The position numbers and the translations under genes are program-made. A DNA stretch of 64,000 nucleotides, taken from positions 1 through 64,000 of the forward strand of contig JBGSMF010000263.1 of assembly GCA_041740315.1 (NCBI GenBank), in the 5' to 3' direction. Below, in pieces: positions 15,968-24,316 of the stretch; positions within the stretch are counted from its first letter, which is position 1, and each line of letters starts with the position of its first letter. This DNA comes from JBGSMF01 sp041740315. Lineage in GTDB: Bacteria > Chloroflexota > Anaerolineae > Fen-1058. The notes below the pieces were generated by a model. It was not told the origin of the DNA and searched no databases. It saw only the letters and a list, made by a program, of their open reading frames with translations.

Positions 15968-17005
15968 ATGAAAAAGCAATGGTTGTATGGTTTGTTAATC
16001 GTCTTGGTAGCGTCTATGGCGGCTGTGGCGTGCGCGCCGCCCGGCCCGCGCGCGTTGACCGTGATGACGCACGATAGTTTCGATGTCAGCGAGGCTGTGG
16101 TGGCCGAGTTCGAGCAGTCCAACAATGTCAAGTTGAATTTTCTAAAGTCAGGTGATGCCGGCTCTGCGCTCAATAAAGCCATTTTGAGCAAGGGCAACCC
16201 GCTGGCCGATGTGTTCTTTGGCGTTGATAACACCTTTATGGGCCGGGCGCTAGAAGCGGATATCTTTGAAGCCTCTACCTCGCCCGCAAGTGTTCCTGAA
16301 AACCTCATGGCCTATACCCAGGGCAAGCTGACGCCAGTAGATTATGGTGACGTGTGCCTGAATTATGACAAGGCCTACTTTAAAAGTATTGCCCCGCCGC
16401 AATCGCTAGATGACCTTCTCAAGCCGGAATACAAGGGCCTGCTGGTTGTGGAAAACCCCGCCACCTCTTCGCCGGGTTTGGCCTTTTTGTTTGCTACGAT
16501 TGCCCAATTTGGCGACCCGGGCTATCTAGAGTTTTGGAAAGCTCTGCGCGCCAACGATGTCAAGGTGGTAGATGGTTGGGAAACGGCCTACTATACCGAT
16601 TTTAGCGGATCATCTGGCAAAGGCCCGCGCCCGATAGTGGTGAGCTATGCTTCCAGCCCGCCTTTTGAAGTGTACTTTAGCGAGGGCAAATTGACCGAGC
16701 CGCCCACCGGCGTAGTGGTTGGACCCGGCGCGTGCTTTAGGCAAATTGAATACGTGGGGGTTTTAAAAGGCGCCAAAAATCGGGACCTGGCCTTCAAGTT
16801 TGTTGATTATATGCTGGGAGTGCGCTTTCAAGAGGATATTCCGCTCAAGATGTTCATGTACCCGGCTAATCCATCGGCTCAGTTGCCAGAGGTGTTTATC
16901 CAGTTTGCCGTCAAGCCGCTTGCCCCGGCCACGCTTGATCCTGAGATGATTCAAAAGAACCGTGAGGTGTGGCTTGAGAGGTGGATCGAAGCTGTTTTGC
17001 GATAG
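15968..17005 (+). CDS. thiB: Thiamine-type ABC transporter substrate-binding lipoprotein
   Basis: A 345-residue periplasmic-type binding protein. The N-terminal signal LIVLVASMAAVACAPP ends in a lipobox with cysteine at about residue 22, so it should be membrane-anchored. The mature start RALTVMTHDSFDVSEAVV matches the TbpA/ThiB pattern (VMTHDSF). Further family features are NPLADVFFGVDNTFMGRA and VVSYASSPPFEVYF. It probably shares the riboswitch-controlled transcript of thiN, although 277 bases of repeats intervene. GGGAGG lies just before the ATG. No permease or ATPase gene is next to it. Confidence 0.88.
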   Translation: MKKQWLYGLLIVLVASMAAVACAPPGPRALTVMTHDSFDVSEAVVAEFEQSNNVKLNFLKSGDAGSALNKAILSKGNPLADVFFGVDNTFMGRALEADIFEASTSPASVPENLMAYTQGKLTPVDYGDVCLNYDKAYFKSIAPPQSLDDLLKPEYKGLLVVENPATSSPGLAFLFATIAQFGDPGYLEFWKALRANDVKVVDGWETAYYTDFSGSSGKGPRPIVVSYASSPPFEVYFSEGKLTEPPTGVVVGPGACFRQIEYVGVLKGAKNRDLAFKFVDYMLGVRFQEDIPLKMFMYPANPSAQLPEVFIQFAVKPLAPATLDPEMIQKNREVWLERWIEAVLR

Positions 17006-17035
17006 ACCCCGCCAGCCCCCCGGCTTGAATTATCT

Positions 17036-17074
17036 AAGCTTGTAGAACGGCATCCCTATGCCGTTCGGAGCTTG
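17036..17074. repeat. Hairpin of the AT-GGGG-AT loop family (inverse orientation)
   Basis: GAACGGCAT (17045-17053), loop CCCT, ATGCCGTTC (17058-17066) is a perfect nine-base-pair stem, extended outside by AAGCT and AGCTT. It shares the loop plan with four other hairpins in this window but has an unrelated stem sequence. It follows the binding-protein gene and has no clear T-tract, so it is not an obvious terminator. Confidence 0.75.
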
Positions 17075-17134
17075 GAGTTTCCTGGTGACAGGGCTGTTTT
17101 TAAAAGCAGGCGGCCTGTATTCTAGGGCGCTCTG

Positions 17135-17143
17135 TGTTATAAT
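17135..17143 (+). promoter_or_regulatory. Extended -10 promoter ahead of the molybdenum hydroxylase cluster
   Basis: TGT-TATAAT at 17135-17143 is a full consensus -10 with the TGn extension. No good -35 box is seen at 16-18 bases upstream, which is usual for extended -10 promoters. Transcription would begin near 17150, immediately before a strong hairpin. Confidence 0.6.
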
Positions 17144-17151
17144 AGACCTCA

Positions 17152-17184
17152 AGGCGCGCGGCACTTGCCAAGTACCGCGCGCCT
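17152..17184 (+). promoter_or_regulatory. Strong leader hairpin in the 5' region of the molybdenum hydroxylase transcript
   Basis: AGGCGCGCGG (17152-17161) pairs perfectly with CCGCGCGCCT (17175-17184), and ACTTG/CAAGT can extend the stem inside the loop. It begins a few bases after the predicted transcription start. The rest of the 95-base leader has AGCGATT/AATCGCT and GTCAG/CTGAC inverted repeats. This could be a structured regulatory leader, an mRNA-stabilising hairpin, or an attenuator. It does not match a riboswitch class I know. Confidence 0.5.
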
Positions 17185-17278
17185 GATATTTCTGAAAGGC
17201 AAAGTCACAGTCAGACTTGCGTGCCTCTACAGCGATTAAAATCGCTACTGCAAACTGACGCGCTCTAATGCAAAAAAG

Positions 17279-18073
17279 ATGGCCAAGATTCTTTACCCTA
17301 CCCAGTTGACCGAGGCTGTGCAGCTTTTGCGCCGTCCCGGCAAGTCGGCTTTCTTGGCCGGCGGCACCACGTTGACGCCTGAACAGCGCGACAAGCTGGA
17401 TGTGGTGGTCGGCTTGCGTGATTTGAAGCTAGATTACATTCGCAGCGATGCCAGTTCGCTGCATATTGGCGCACTGATGCCATTGCAGGCGCTCATCGAG
17501 GCCGGCGAGTGCCGGGGCGCGTTGGCAAGCGCCTTGCAAGATGTTGCCTCGCCTGATCTCAAACTGGCAACTATGGGGGGCACGCTGGTCACGGCAGACG
17601 CCAGCAATCCCCTGGCGGTCGTGTTGCTGGTGTTGGATGCTGTCTTGACAGTTTACACCCCCGAGGCTCGCCAGTTGCCCCTGGATAGCTTTATCAATTA
17701 TCGCGAGCGGCTGACCCAAGATGGCGCATTGATAACCCAGGTGAGCCTGCCGCTTCGACGGCTGATTGCCCGCGCGGCGTATGTCAAGATCGTTGGCGCG
17801 TCAGGTGGCGCCCCACTGATATGCGCGTCAGCCTCGGCGCGGCCTGGCATTGGAAAATTTACCGACGCGCGAGTGGCGGTGGGTGGAGTTGCTCCTACGG
17901 CGGTTCGTTTGTTGCAGGTAGAGCAGTGGCTGGAGGGCAAACCTCTGACCGATGAATTGATTGAACAGGCCGGCGAACTGGCCGCATCTAGCGCGGTCCA
18001 GACTGGTTCGTCAGAGCATCACCGCGAATCAGTCAGGCAGTTGGTGCGGCAAATGTTGTGCGCCTTGCGTTGA
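17279..18073 (+). CDS. FAD-binding subunit of a molybdenum hydroxylase (CoxM/XdhB-like)
   Basis: A 264-residue flavoprotein subunit that passes electrons between 2Fe-2S clusters and the acceptor in xanthine dehydrogenase or CO dehydrogenase-type enzymes. It shows the flavin-site motif FLAGGTTLTPEQRDKLDVVV near residue 25 and TMGGTLVTADASNPLAVVLL near residue 100, plus the C-terminal domain with VGGVAPTAVRLLQVEQWL. The first motif lacks the usual Asp/Ser after Gly-Thr, and the second lacks the common Asp of PxxD. It may be a weaker FAD binder than the fused copy at 19614. It starts at ATG 17279 with little ribosome-site signal. Confidence 0.82.
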   Translation: MAKILYPTQLTEAVQLLRRPGKSAFLAGGTTLTPEQRDKLDVVVGLRDLKLDYIRSDASSLHIGALMPLQALIEAGECRGALASALQDVASPDLKLATMGGTLVTADASNPLAVVLLVLDAVLTVYTPEARQLPLDSFINYRERLTQDGALITQVSLPLRRLIARAAYVKIVGASGGAPLICASASARPGIGKFTDARVAVGGVAPTAVRLLQVEQWLEGKPLTDELIEQAGELAASSAVQTGSSEHHRESVRQLVRQMLCALR

Positions 18074-18088
18074 AAAATAGGGGATTAT

Positions 18089-19474
18089 ATGATGCTGCAA
18101 CATATTTCTGGAATGGATGACGAGAATACCCCCATTTATGTCATAGGTCACCGCAACCCCGATACCGATACAGTGATGTCGGCCATCGGCTATGCCTGGT
18201 TGCTTCGCGAGCGTGACAAACTGAATGTGGTCGCCGCGCGCGCCGGTCAGGTGAATGCGCAGACCGAGTTTGCCCTGGGCAAGTTTGATCTAGAGTTGCC
18301 GATGCTGCTCTCTGATGCCTCTACGCGCTTTGGCCTGGTGGCGCGCAAGATTGAGGGACTAGCGCCTCAGCGGCCTTTACGCGATGCCTGGGCGCTCATT
18401 GTGCACACTGGTCGGGTAGCGCCTGTGGTAGGGCCTGACGGCGCGCCGCTGGGACTGGTAACGGGTGTGAGCGTGTTTAAACACCTCACCCATCACCTGG
18501 GTGATACCCTGGCTACCAATCAGACGCTGGCCGATTTGCCTTTTGGGCGGGTGTTGGATATGCCGTGCGGCGATGCGGCAGATGCAAATGTGCCGCGCTT
18601 TGAAGCCGATGAGCGGGTGAGCGATGTGCTGCCGCGCCTGTTGCGCGAGGAGCGATTTGATTATGTGGTGACGAATCATGGTCGTTACCTGGGTGTGTGC
18701 CACAAATCGGACCTGCTGCACCCCCCTCGCCTAAAGCTGATCTTGATTGATCACAATGAAGTGGGGCAGGCCATCGGCGGCCTGGCGGAAGCAGAGTTGC
18801 TAGAAGTGCTGGATCATCACCGCTTGGCCAACCCACCCACGCACATGCCCATTGCTTTTCACGTAGACCCCGTGGGCAGCTCGTCTACACTGGTGGCCGA
18901 ACGCGCCATGCGCACCGGGCTGGTGCCGCCGTGTTCGGTAGCCGGGGCTTTGCTTTCGGGCTTGCTTTCTGATACGCTGGTTTTGCGTTCGCCTACCACC
19001 ACCGACCGTGACCGCGTGGCGGCGGTGCAACTGGCTTCGTGGGCGTTTGCAGGCCAAGGCGACCCTTACCAGGCAATGCAAGCTTATGGATGGGAACTGC
19101 TGCAAGCGGGCGTCAGTTCAGAGACGCGCACGCCAGATGAAATGGTAAGCGGCGATTACAAAGAGTACGAGGCCATTGGGCTGCGCTTTGGCGTGGCGCA
19201 GATTGAGGTGACCGACATGATAGAGATCGGCAGCCGGCTTGACGAGCTTTGCCAATCGCTGCGCGACCTATGCGCCAGGCGTGGGTTGAGCTTTGCCGCG
19301 CTCATGGTGACCGATATCGTCATGGGCAATAGCCGCTTGATTTACTATGATGAGGCGCATCATTTGAGCGGCTTGCCTTTTGCCAGGCGTCCCGACAATA
19401 CCCTGGATTTGCCCGGCGTGGTTTCTCGCAAAAAACAATTGCTGCCCGCCATTTTGGGGGCGTTGCAGGGATAA
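18089..19474 (+). CDS. ppaC: Manganese-dependent inorganic pyrophosphatase with CBS insert (family II)
   Basis: It hydrolyses pyrophosphate in the cytoplasm. The DHH-phosphoesterase motifs are split by an insert: YVIGHRNPDTDTVMSAIGYA at about residues 17-36, then LILIDHNEVGQAIGG, LEVLDHHRLANPPT and PVGSSSTLVAERAM. Between them (about 75-200) lies a region resembling a CBS pair, with PVVGPDGAPLGLVTGVSVFK and YVVTNHGRYLGVCHKSDL. CBS-PPases are regulated by adenine nucleotides. At 461 residues this one is shorter than those that also carry a DRTGG domain. Its position inside a molybdenum hydroxylase cluster is unusual. Confidence 0.85.
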   Translation: MMLQHISGMDDENTPIYVIGHRNPDTDTVMSAIGYAWLLRERDKLNVVAARAGQVNAQTEFALGKFDLELPMLLSDASTRFGLVARKIEGLAPQRPLRDAWALIVHTGRVAPVVGPDGAPLGLVTGVSVFKHLTHHLGDTLATNQTLADLPFGRVLDMPCGDAADANVPRFEADERVSDVLPRLLREERFDYVVTNHGRYLGVCHKSDLLHPPRLKLILIDHNEVGQAIGGLAEAELLEVLDHHRLANPPTHMPIAFHVDPVGSSSTLVAERAMRTGLVPPCSVAGALLSGLLSDTLVLRSPTTTDRDRVAAVQLASWAFAGQGDPYQAMQAYGWELLQAGVSSETRTPDEMVSGDYKEYEAIGLRFGVAQIEVTDMIEIGSRLDELCQSLRDLCARRGLSFAALMVTDIVMGNSRLIYYDEAHHLSGLPFARRPDNTLDLPGVVSRKKQLLPAILGALQG

Positions 19475-19613
19475 TTTGGCCTAAATCTAAAAGTGAGTTA
19501 GAATAAGACAAGTAGGGTGCCAAAATAAAGTTGACATTTACAGGCCGATTTTGCGCCTAAAACGCCCTACTTTGCTTTGCGGGCAAGCCATTTGGTTAGA
19601 GGCGAGGGATACG

Positions 19614-21044
19614 ATGTGGAAACGCTATTATACTCCGGTTTCTCTTAGGCAGGCGTTGGCCTTGCTGTCCGATTATAAAGAGGCCGCCCGTATTGTCGCC
19701 GGCGGCACAGATTTGCTGGTTGAACTGGAGCGCAAGGTTCGCACCGCCGAAGTGTTGATTGATATCACCCGCATTCCTGGCCTAGACCGGATTGCTCTAG
19801 ACGAAGGCGGCGCAATCCACCTGGGGCCTTTGGTCACACACAACCAGGCGGCTAACTCGGCGGTGTGCGTCAAAAAGGCTCTGGCGCTGGCGCGTGCCTG
19901 CTGGGAAGTAGGCGCGCCGCAAATTCGCAACCGCGGCACTATTGCAGGCAACCTGGTGACAGCCAGCCCGGCCAACGACACCATCTCTCCATTGTGGGCC
20001 TTGGAAGCGACGATTACGCTACAGAATGCGCATCGCCGCCGAACCCTGACCATGCCTGAATTTTTCAAGGGTGTGCGCAAGACAGCTCTAGAGCCAGATG
20101 AAATTGTGACCGATATTTGCATCCCGAGATGCAAGTCTGGCACGCAGAGCGCCTTTGTCAAGCTGGCTTTGCGGCGCGCCCAGGCCATTTCGGTGGTCAA
20201 TGCTGCCGCGGTGGTGCGCTTTTATCAGGGTAAGGTGGCGCATGTGCGCATTACGCTAGGCAGCGTTGCGCCTACCATTGTGCGCGCCGTCCATGCCGAA
20301 AATTACCTGACCGGCAAACGCCTGACCGACCAGATTGTGGCGGTTGCCGGAGAACTGGCTACTTCAGATGCCCGCCCAATTGACGATATTCGCGGCCCGG
20401 CTGACTATCGTCGGAGCATGGTCAATGTGGCAACGGTGCGCGTGTTGACACAACTGAAAGATGGAACCGCCGGGGCCGATTTGCCCAGACACCCGGTTAA
20501 CTTGTGGGGCAAGACCGACGGCCATTTTCCCACCTGGGCCAAGAAACCGGCCGAGTATGCGCCCTTGCACGAAGAGGAGGGAGACCAGCCTATTGTCACC
20601 ACGGTGAATGGGAAGCGTTACGAGGTGCGCGGCGCAAACGACAAGACCCTGTTGCGAATGCTCCGCGAGGATATTGGGTTGACCGGCACCAAAGAAGGCT
20701 GTGGCGAGGGCGAATGTGGGGCTTGCACGCTGTTTCTCGATGGCATCGCCGTCATGGCGTGCCTGGTGCCTGCCCCCCGCGCCCATGGGGCCGATATTGT
20801 CACGATAGAGGGCCTGGCTCACGGCGACAAACTGCACCCCGTCCAACAGGCCTTTATTGACGAGGGGGCGGTGCAGTGTGGTTATTGCACGCCCGGCTTT
20901 GTGATGGCGGCCGCCAAGCTGCTTGAAGAGCGGCCCTCGCCGACCCATTGGGATATTCAACAGGCCGTTGCCGGCAACTTGTGCCGGTGCACAGGTTATG
21001 CTTCGATTGTCGCCGCTATTGAAAAAGCGGCTCGCCACAAATAA
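19614..21044 (+). CDS. Fused FAD-binding and 2Fe-2S subunits of a molybdenum hydroxylase
   Basis: About 476 residues with two domains. Residues 1-290 form the FAD subunit, with RIVAGGTDLLVELERKV, the GAPQIRNRGTIAGNLVTAS flavin motif and a CoxM-type C-terminal part. From about residue 325 a complete 2Fe-2S subunit follows: CGEGECGAC with a later Cys for the ferredoxin-type cluster, then CGYCTPGFVMAA and CRCTGYASI for the helical-domain cluster. The two subunits are usually separate genes in bacteria. I chose ATG 19614, behind GAGGG, over an upstream in-frame codon at 19551. Electrons should pass from the Mo subunit at 21432. Confidence 0.9.
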   Translation: MWKRYYTPVSLRQALALLSDYKEAARIVAGGTDLLVELERKVRTAEVLIDITRIPGLDRIALDEGGAIHLGPLVTHNQAANSAVCVKKALALARACWEVGAPQIRNRGTIAGNLVTASPANDTISPLWALEATITLQNAHRRRTLTMPEFFKGVRKTALEPDEIVTDICIPRCKSGTQSAFVKLALRRAQAISVVNAAAVVRFYQGKVAHVRITLGSVAPTIVRAVHAENYLTGKRLTDQIVAVAGELATSDARPIDDIRGPADYRRSMVNVATVRVLTQLKDGTAGADLPRHPVNLWGKTDGHFPTWAKKPAEYAPLHEEEGDQPIVTTVNGKRYEVRGANDKTLLRMLREDIGLTGTKEGCGEGECGACTLFLDGIAVMACLVPAPRAHGADIVTIEGLAHGDKLHPVQQAFIDEGAVQCGYCTPGFVMAAAKLLEERPSPTHWDIQQAVAGNLCRCTGYASIVAAIEKAARHK

Positions 21045-21066
21045 CCATAGTCTGGAGAGGTGAGCA

Positions 21067-21414
21067 ATGTCCCAAAGACGACGACGCGACCGGCTAGGAC
21101 GCGAGATCAAGACCCAGGCCGATTATGCCCGGATAATTATATCGGCTATTGTGCTGTCGGTTCTTTTTGTGGCCCTGTTGGCCGGGGCCCTTTGGCTAGA
21201 CAAACAGTACAATTATGGCAAGCAGGTCACGTTTCCGGCCTTTCTACTCAAAATTATCCCCTCGGCTGTGTTGCCCTATTGCATGCCAGGCATGTTGGCC
21301 GGTATTGTCTTCCTTTTGCTTCAGGGTCTGGTGACAACCGTCTTTAGTCGTTTCTACCACAATCCAAAAGACGAGCTGGATGAAGACGGGATGTACAAGC
21401 ACCGAGGCGATTAA
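21067..21414 (+). CDS. Small two-helix membrane protein in the molybdenum hydroxylase cluster, unknown function
   Basis: A 115-residue product with a very basic N-terminus (SQRRRRDRLGREIK), then two hydrophobic helices at about 24-44 (IIISAIVLSVLFVALLAGAL) and 62-88, and an acidic, aspartate-rich C-terminus. By the positive-inside rule both termini should face the cytoplasm. GGAGAGGTGAG precedes the ATG. It lies between the iron-sulfur/FAD and molybdenum subunit genes, so a membrane anchor or recruiting role is possible. That is inference only; I do not recognise the family. Confidence 0.7.
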   Translation: MSQRRRRDRLGREIKTQADYARIIISAIVLSVLFVALLAGALWLDKQYNYGKQVTFPAFLLKIIPSAVLPYCMPGMLAGIVFLLLQGLVTTVFSRFYHNPKDELDEDGMYKHRGD

Positions 21415-21431
21415 GAGTGATGAGGTGACTC

Positions 21432-23639
21432 ATGGATGTTGTGATTGGTGATTCCATCCCCAGGATTGACGCTCTGTCCAAAGTCACGGGGCAGGCGCTT
21501 TTCCCGGGTGATCTATCTATGCCGGGCATGGCGCATATGAAGGTGCTGTTTGCGCACCGACCTCATGCCCGTGTCAAATCTGTCAAGATCGAGCGCGCCA
21601 AGCAGTCCCCGGGTGTGCTGGCTGTATTCACGGCTCAAGATGTGCCGGTGAATGAATTCGGGCTGATTATGTTTGATGCGCCTGTGCTGGTAGGGCCGGT
21701 GGAGGGAGGGCGAGAGGGCTTTGATGTGGCGCGGCATGTGGGTGAAAAGATTGCGCTGGTGGTGGCCGAAACCGAAAAACAGGCTGCCCAGGCGCTGGAC
21801 TTGACCGAGGTTGAATACAAAGATTTGCCCCTGGTCACCGATCCCCGTGAAGCCATGCGGCCCGGCGGAGTGCAGTTGCATCCGGGTGTAGAGAATAACA
21901 TCTTGTGCCATTATCGCATCCGCAAGGGCGATGTGGCTGAAGCTTTCCGGCAAGCTGATGTAACGGTAGAGGGCACCTATCGCACGCCTTTTCAAGAGCA
22001 TGCTTATCTCCAGCCAGAAGCGGGGCTGGCTTACCTTGACGAAGAAGGCCGTGTGACGGTGCAGGTAGCCGGCCAGTGGACGCACGAAGACCAGGAGCAA
22101 ATTGCTCACGCGTTGGGATTGCCCACGGAGCAGGTGCGGGTGATTTACCCGGCCATCGGCGGCGCGTTTGGCGGGCGCGAAGATATGAGCGTGCAAATCA
22201 TCCTGGCCCTGGCGGCGCAAAGGCTCAAGCGCCCGGTCAAGATTGTGTGGACGCGCGAAGAATCAATCATCGGGCATCACAAACGCCACCCCATGTACAT
22301 CCGCGCGCGCTGGGGCGCAACGTATGAGGGCCGCCTGGTCGCCGCGCAAGTCGAGCTGATTAGCGATGCCGGCGCTTATGCGTATACCTCGACCAAGGTG
22401 CTGGGCAATGCCACGCTGCTGTGCACCGGCTCGTATGATATCCCGGCGGTCAGGGTGGATACCTATGCTGTATACACCAACAATATCCCCACGGGGGCAT
22501 TTCGCGGCTTTGGCGGGCCGCAGGCCATCTTTGCCGCCGAGCAGCAAATGAACAAGTTGGCCGAAAAGCTGGGCATGGACCCGGTGGAATTGCGGATGAA
22601 AAATTTGCTCAAGGAGCGCTCGCTGCTTTCGGTGGGCACGCCGCTGCCGCCAGGTGTCAGCTTGGCCGAGGTGGTGGAAAAGGCCGCCACAGCCAGCGGC
22701 TGGCAGCCCACGCTGGATGGATGGAAGCGCCCCTCGCCCGCTTCTACTTTGCGCAAGAACAAGCGCTATGGGCTGGGTTTTGCTTGCGGGTTCAAAAATG
22801 TGGGTTTTAGCTTTGGCGCGCCAGAACAGTGCGCGGCGCGCATCGAGTTGCGCGGCGAGACTGAAATTGAGCAGGCCGTGCTCTATCATTCAGCTGCCGA
22901 GGTGGGGCAGGGGGCGCACACCGCCCTGCTTCAAATGACGGCCGAAGCGCTTGATTTGCCAGAATCTAGGGTGCGCCTGATAGTTTCGGATACGGCGCAT
23001 ACTCCACCCTCGGGCAGCGTGTCGGCCAGCCGAATGACGTTTATGGCGGGCAATGCCATTTTAGGCGCAGCCGAAGTGGCGTTGATGAAATGGCACGCCA
23101 GAGAGCGGCCTGCGGTGGGCAGCTATACTTACCGTCCGCCTCGCACCACGCCTTATGACCCAGAAACCGGCCGATGCGAACCCAACTTTGCCTATGGTTA
23201 TGTGGCCGAGGCAGCCGAGGTGGAAGTAGACGCCGAAACCGGCCATGTGCGTGTGCTGCGAGTGTGGTGTGTCGATGATGTGGGCCACGCCATCAACCCC
23301 CAGCAGGTGCAAGGCCAGATAGAAGGCGCTATTGTCCAAGCGCAAGGCTATACCGTGCTTGAAAACTTTATCATGAAAGACGGGCAGGTGCTCACTCCTC
23401 ATTTGAGCACTTATCTTATCCCAACCGTGCTGGATGCTCCCCAAGAAATTCAGTCACATATCGTAGAGCTGCGTGACCCGCGGGGACCTTTTGGCGCGCG
23501 TGGCATGGGCGAGATGCCTTACCTTCCCTTTGCGCCAGCCGTCACAGATGCCGTTCATGCTGCACTGGGCGTGTGGTTTGATGAGTTGCCGCTCACACCC
23601 GATCGGGTGCTGGCGGCGCTCAAGAAGCGTGGTGGATGA
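21432..23639 (+). CDS. Molybdenum-binding catalytic subunit, xanthine dehydrogenase family
   Basis: The large catalytic subunit of a molybdenum hydroxylase, 735 residues. It carries the cofactor motifs IGGAFGGREDMSVQIILA near residue 240, TGAFRGFGGPQAIFAAEQQM near residue 355, and the C-terminal GARGMGEMPYLPFAPAV with the catalytic glutamate of this family. CO dehydrogenases have a characteristic cysteine loop (AYxCSFR), which is absent; the GAFRGFGGPQ form is more like xanthine or aldehyde oxidoreductases. The substrate cannot be fixed from sequence. It overlaps the MocA-like gene by four bases, consistent with cofactor maturation of this enzyme. Confidence 0.9.
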   Translation: MDVVIGDSIPRIDALSKVTGQALFPGDLSMPGMAHMKVLFAHRPHARVKSVKIERAKQSPGVLAVFTAQDVPVNEFGLIMFDAPVLVGPVEGGREGFDVARHVGEKIALVVAETEKQAAQALDLTEVEYKDLPLVTDPREAMRPGGVQLHPGVENNILCHYRIRKGDVAEAFRQADVTVEGTYRTPFQEHAYLQPEAGLAYLDEEGRVTVQVAGQWTHEDQEQIAHALGLPTEQVRVIYPAIGGAFGGREDMSVQIILALAAQRLKRPVKIVWTREESIIGHHKRHPMYIRARWGATYEGRLVAAQVELISDAGAYAYTSTKVLGNATLLCTGSYDIPAVRVDTYAVYTNNIPTGAFRGFGGPQAIFAAEQQMNKLAEKLGMDPVELRMKNLLKERSLLSVGTPLPPGVSLAEVVEKAATASGWQPTLDGWKRPSPASTLRKNKRYGLGFACGFKNVGFSFGAPEQCAARIELRGETEIEQAVLYHSAAEVGQGAHTALLQMTAEALDLPESRVRLIVSDTAHTPPSGSVSASRMTFMAGNAILGAAEVALMKWHARERPAVGSYTYRPPRTTPYDPETGRCEPNFAYGYVAEAAEVEVDAETGHVRVLRVWCVDDVGHAINPQQVQGQIEGAIVQAQGYTVLENFIMKDGQVLTPHLSTYLIPTVLDAPQEIQSHIVELRDPRGPFGARGMGEMPYLPFAPAVTDAVHAALGVWFDELPLTPDRVLAALKKRGG

Positions 23640-24316
23640 TTGCTGCGATTGTCCTGGCCGCCGGGCTTTCGAGCCGGATGGGAACAAACAAGCTACTGCT
23701 GCCTCTTGGAAAAACAACCCTCATTGAGCGAGTGGTGGATGTCTTGGCGGCGTGCCGGGTGGATGACATTGTGGTGGTCACCGGCCACGAGCGCGGACGG
23801 GTGGAGGCGGCGCTGAGCCACTGCGCGGTGCGTTTTGCGCGCAACCCGGCCTATGCCAGCGGCGAAATGCTTTCTTCCATCCAGGCCGGCCCAAGAGCCA
23901 TGCAGCCTGATTGTAAAGCAACCCTGATTGCGCCAGGCGACCAGCCGCTCGTTATGGCGCAGGCCGTGGGTCGGGTCATTGGCGCGTATGCCCCCGGGCG
24001 GATTGTTATTCCCAGCCACCAAAAGCGGGGCGGCCACCCTATCTTGTTAGATGCGGTTCATTGGGCCGATGTCTTGGCCGCCTCACCTGAGATGACGTTG
24101 CGCGATGTGATCCGGGAAAAATCATCTTGTGTGCATTACATCCAGGTAGATACGAGCGTGCTGTGTGATGTGGATACACCAGGCCAATATCAGGACGTAT
24201 TGGAAGCAGGGAAGAGTGGCAATTCGCGAACCAGTCGGGGCGATTCGCGAACCTGTTGGGGCGATTCGCGAATCGCCCCAACAAGGGAGGTAAATAGTGA
24301 AAGGTCTTATTCTTAG
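23636..24316 (+). CDS. mocA: Molybdenum cofactor cytidylyltransferase-like protein (MocA family)
   Basis: A MobA-like NTP-transferase of 226 residues, expected to attach a nucleotide to molybdopterin for the adjacent hydroxylase. The signature IAAIVLAAGLSSRMGTNKLL opens the protein. It is followed by VVVTGHERGRVEAAL, NPAYASGEMLSSIQAG, LIAPGDQPLVMAQAVGRVI and SHQKRGGHPILLDAVHW, all typical of MocA. DVDTPGQYQDVLE marks the usual end. The remaining 35 or so residues (SGNSRTSRGDSRTCWGDSRI and on) are encoded by a palindromic DNA repeat. The frame then overlaps the next gene by 20 bases. Confidence 0.85.
   Translation: MIAAIVLAAGLSSRMGTNKLLLPLGKTTLIERVVDVLAACRVDDIVVVTGHERGRVEAALSHCAVRFARNPAYASGEMLSSIQAGPRAMQPDCKATLIAPGDQPLVMAQAVGRVIGAYAPGRIVIPSHQKRGGHPILLDAVHWADVLAASPEMTLRDVIREKSSCVHYIQVDTSVLCDVDTPGQYQDVLEAGKSGNSRTSRGDSRTCWGDSRIAPTREVNSERSYS
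24221..24282. repeat. GGGGCGATTCGCGAA tandem and palindromic repeat in the mocA 3' end
   Basis: AATTCGCGAACC, GGGGCGATTCGCGAACC and a final perfect 28-bp palindrome (24255-24282, with arm GTTGGGGCGATTCG) are arranged head to tail. The array lies inside the mocA frame, adding an Arg/Ser-rich tail, and ends 15 bases before the GTG of the nucleotidyltransferase gene. The palindrome is followed by AAGGGAGG, the ribosome site of that gene. Confidence 0.8.

Noticed and set aside
17060..17103. Terminator after the thiamine-binding protein gene (CCTG/CAGG followed by TTTTT)
   Set aside because: The stem has only four pairs and the T-run is separated by several bases, so the call is too weak.
19531..19562. 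Perfect TTGACA ahead of the FAD/2Fe-2S fusion gene
   Set aside because: No acceptable -10 box lies 16-18 bases downstream, so I did not call a promoter.
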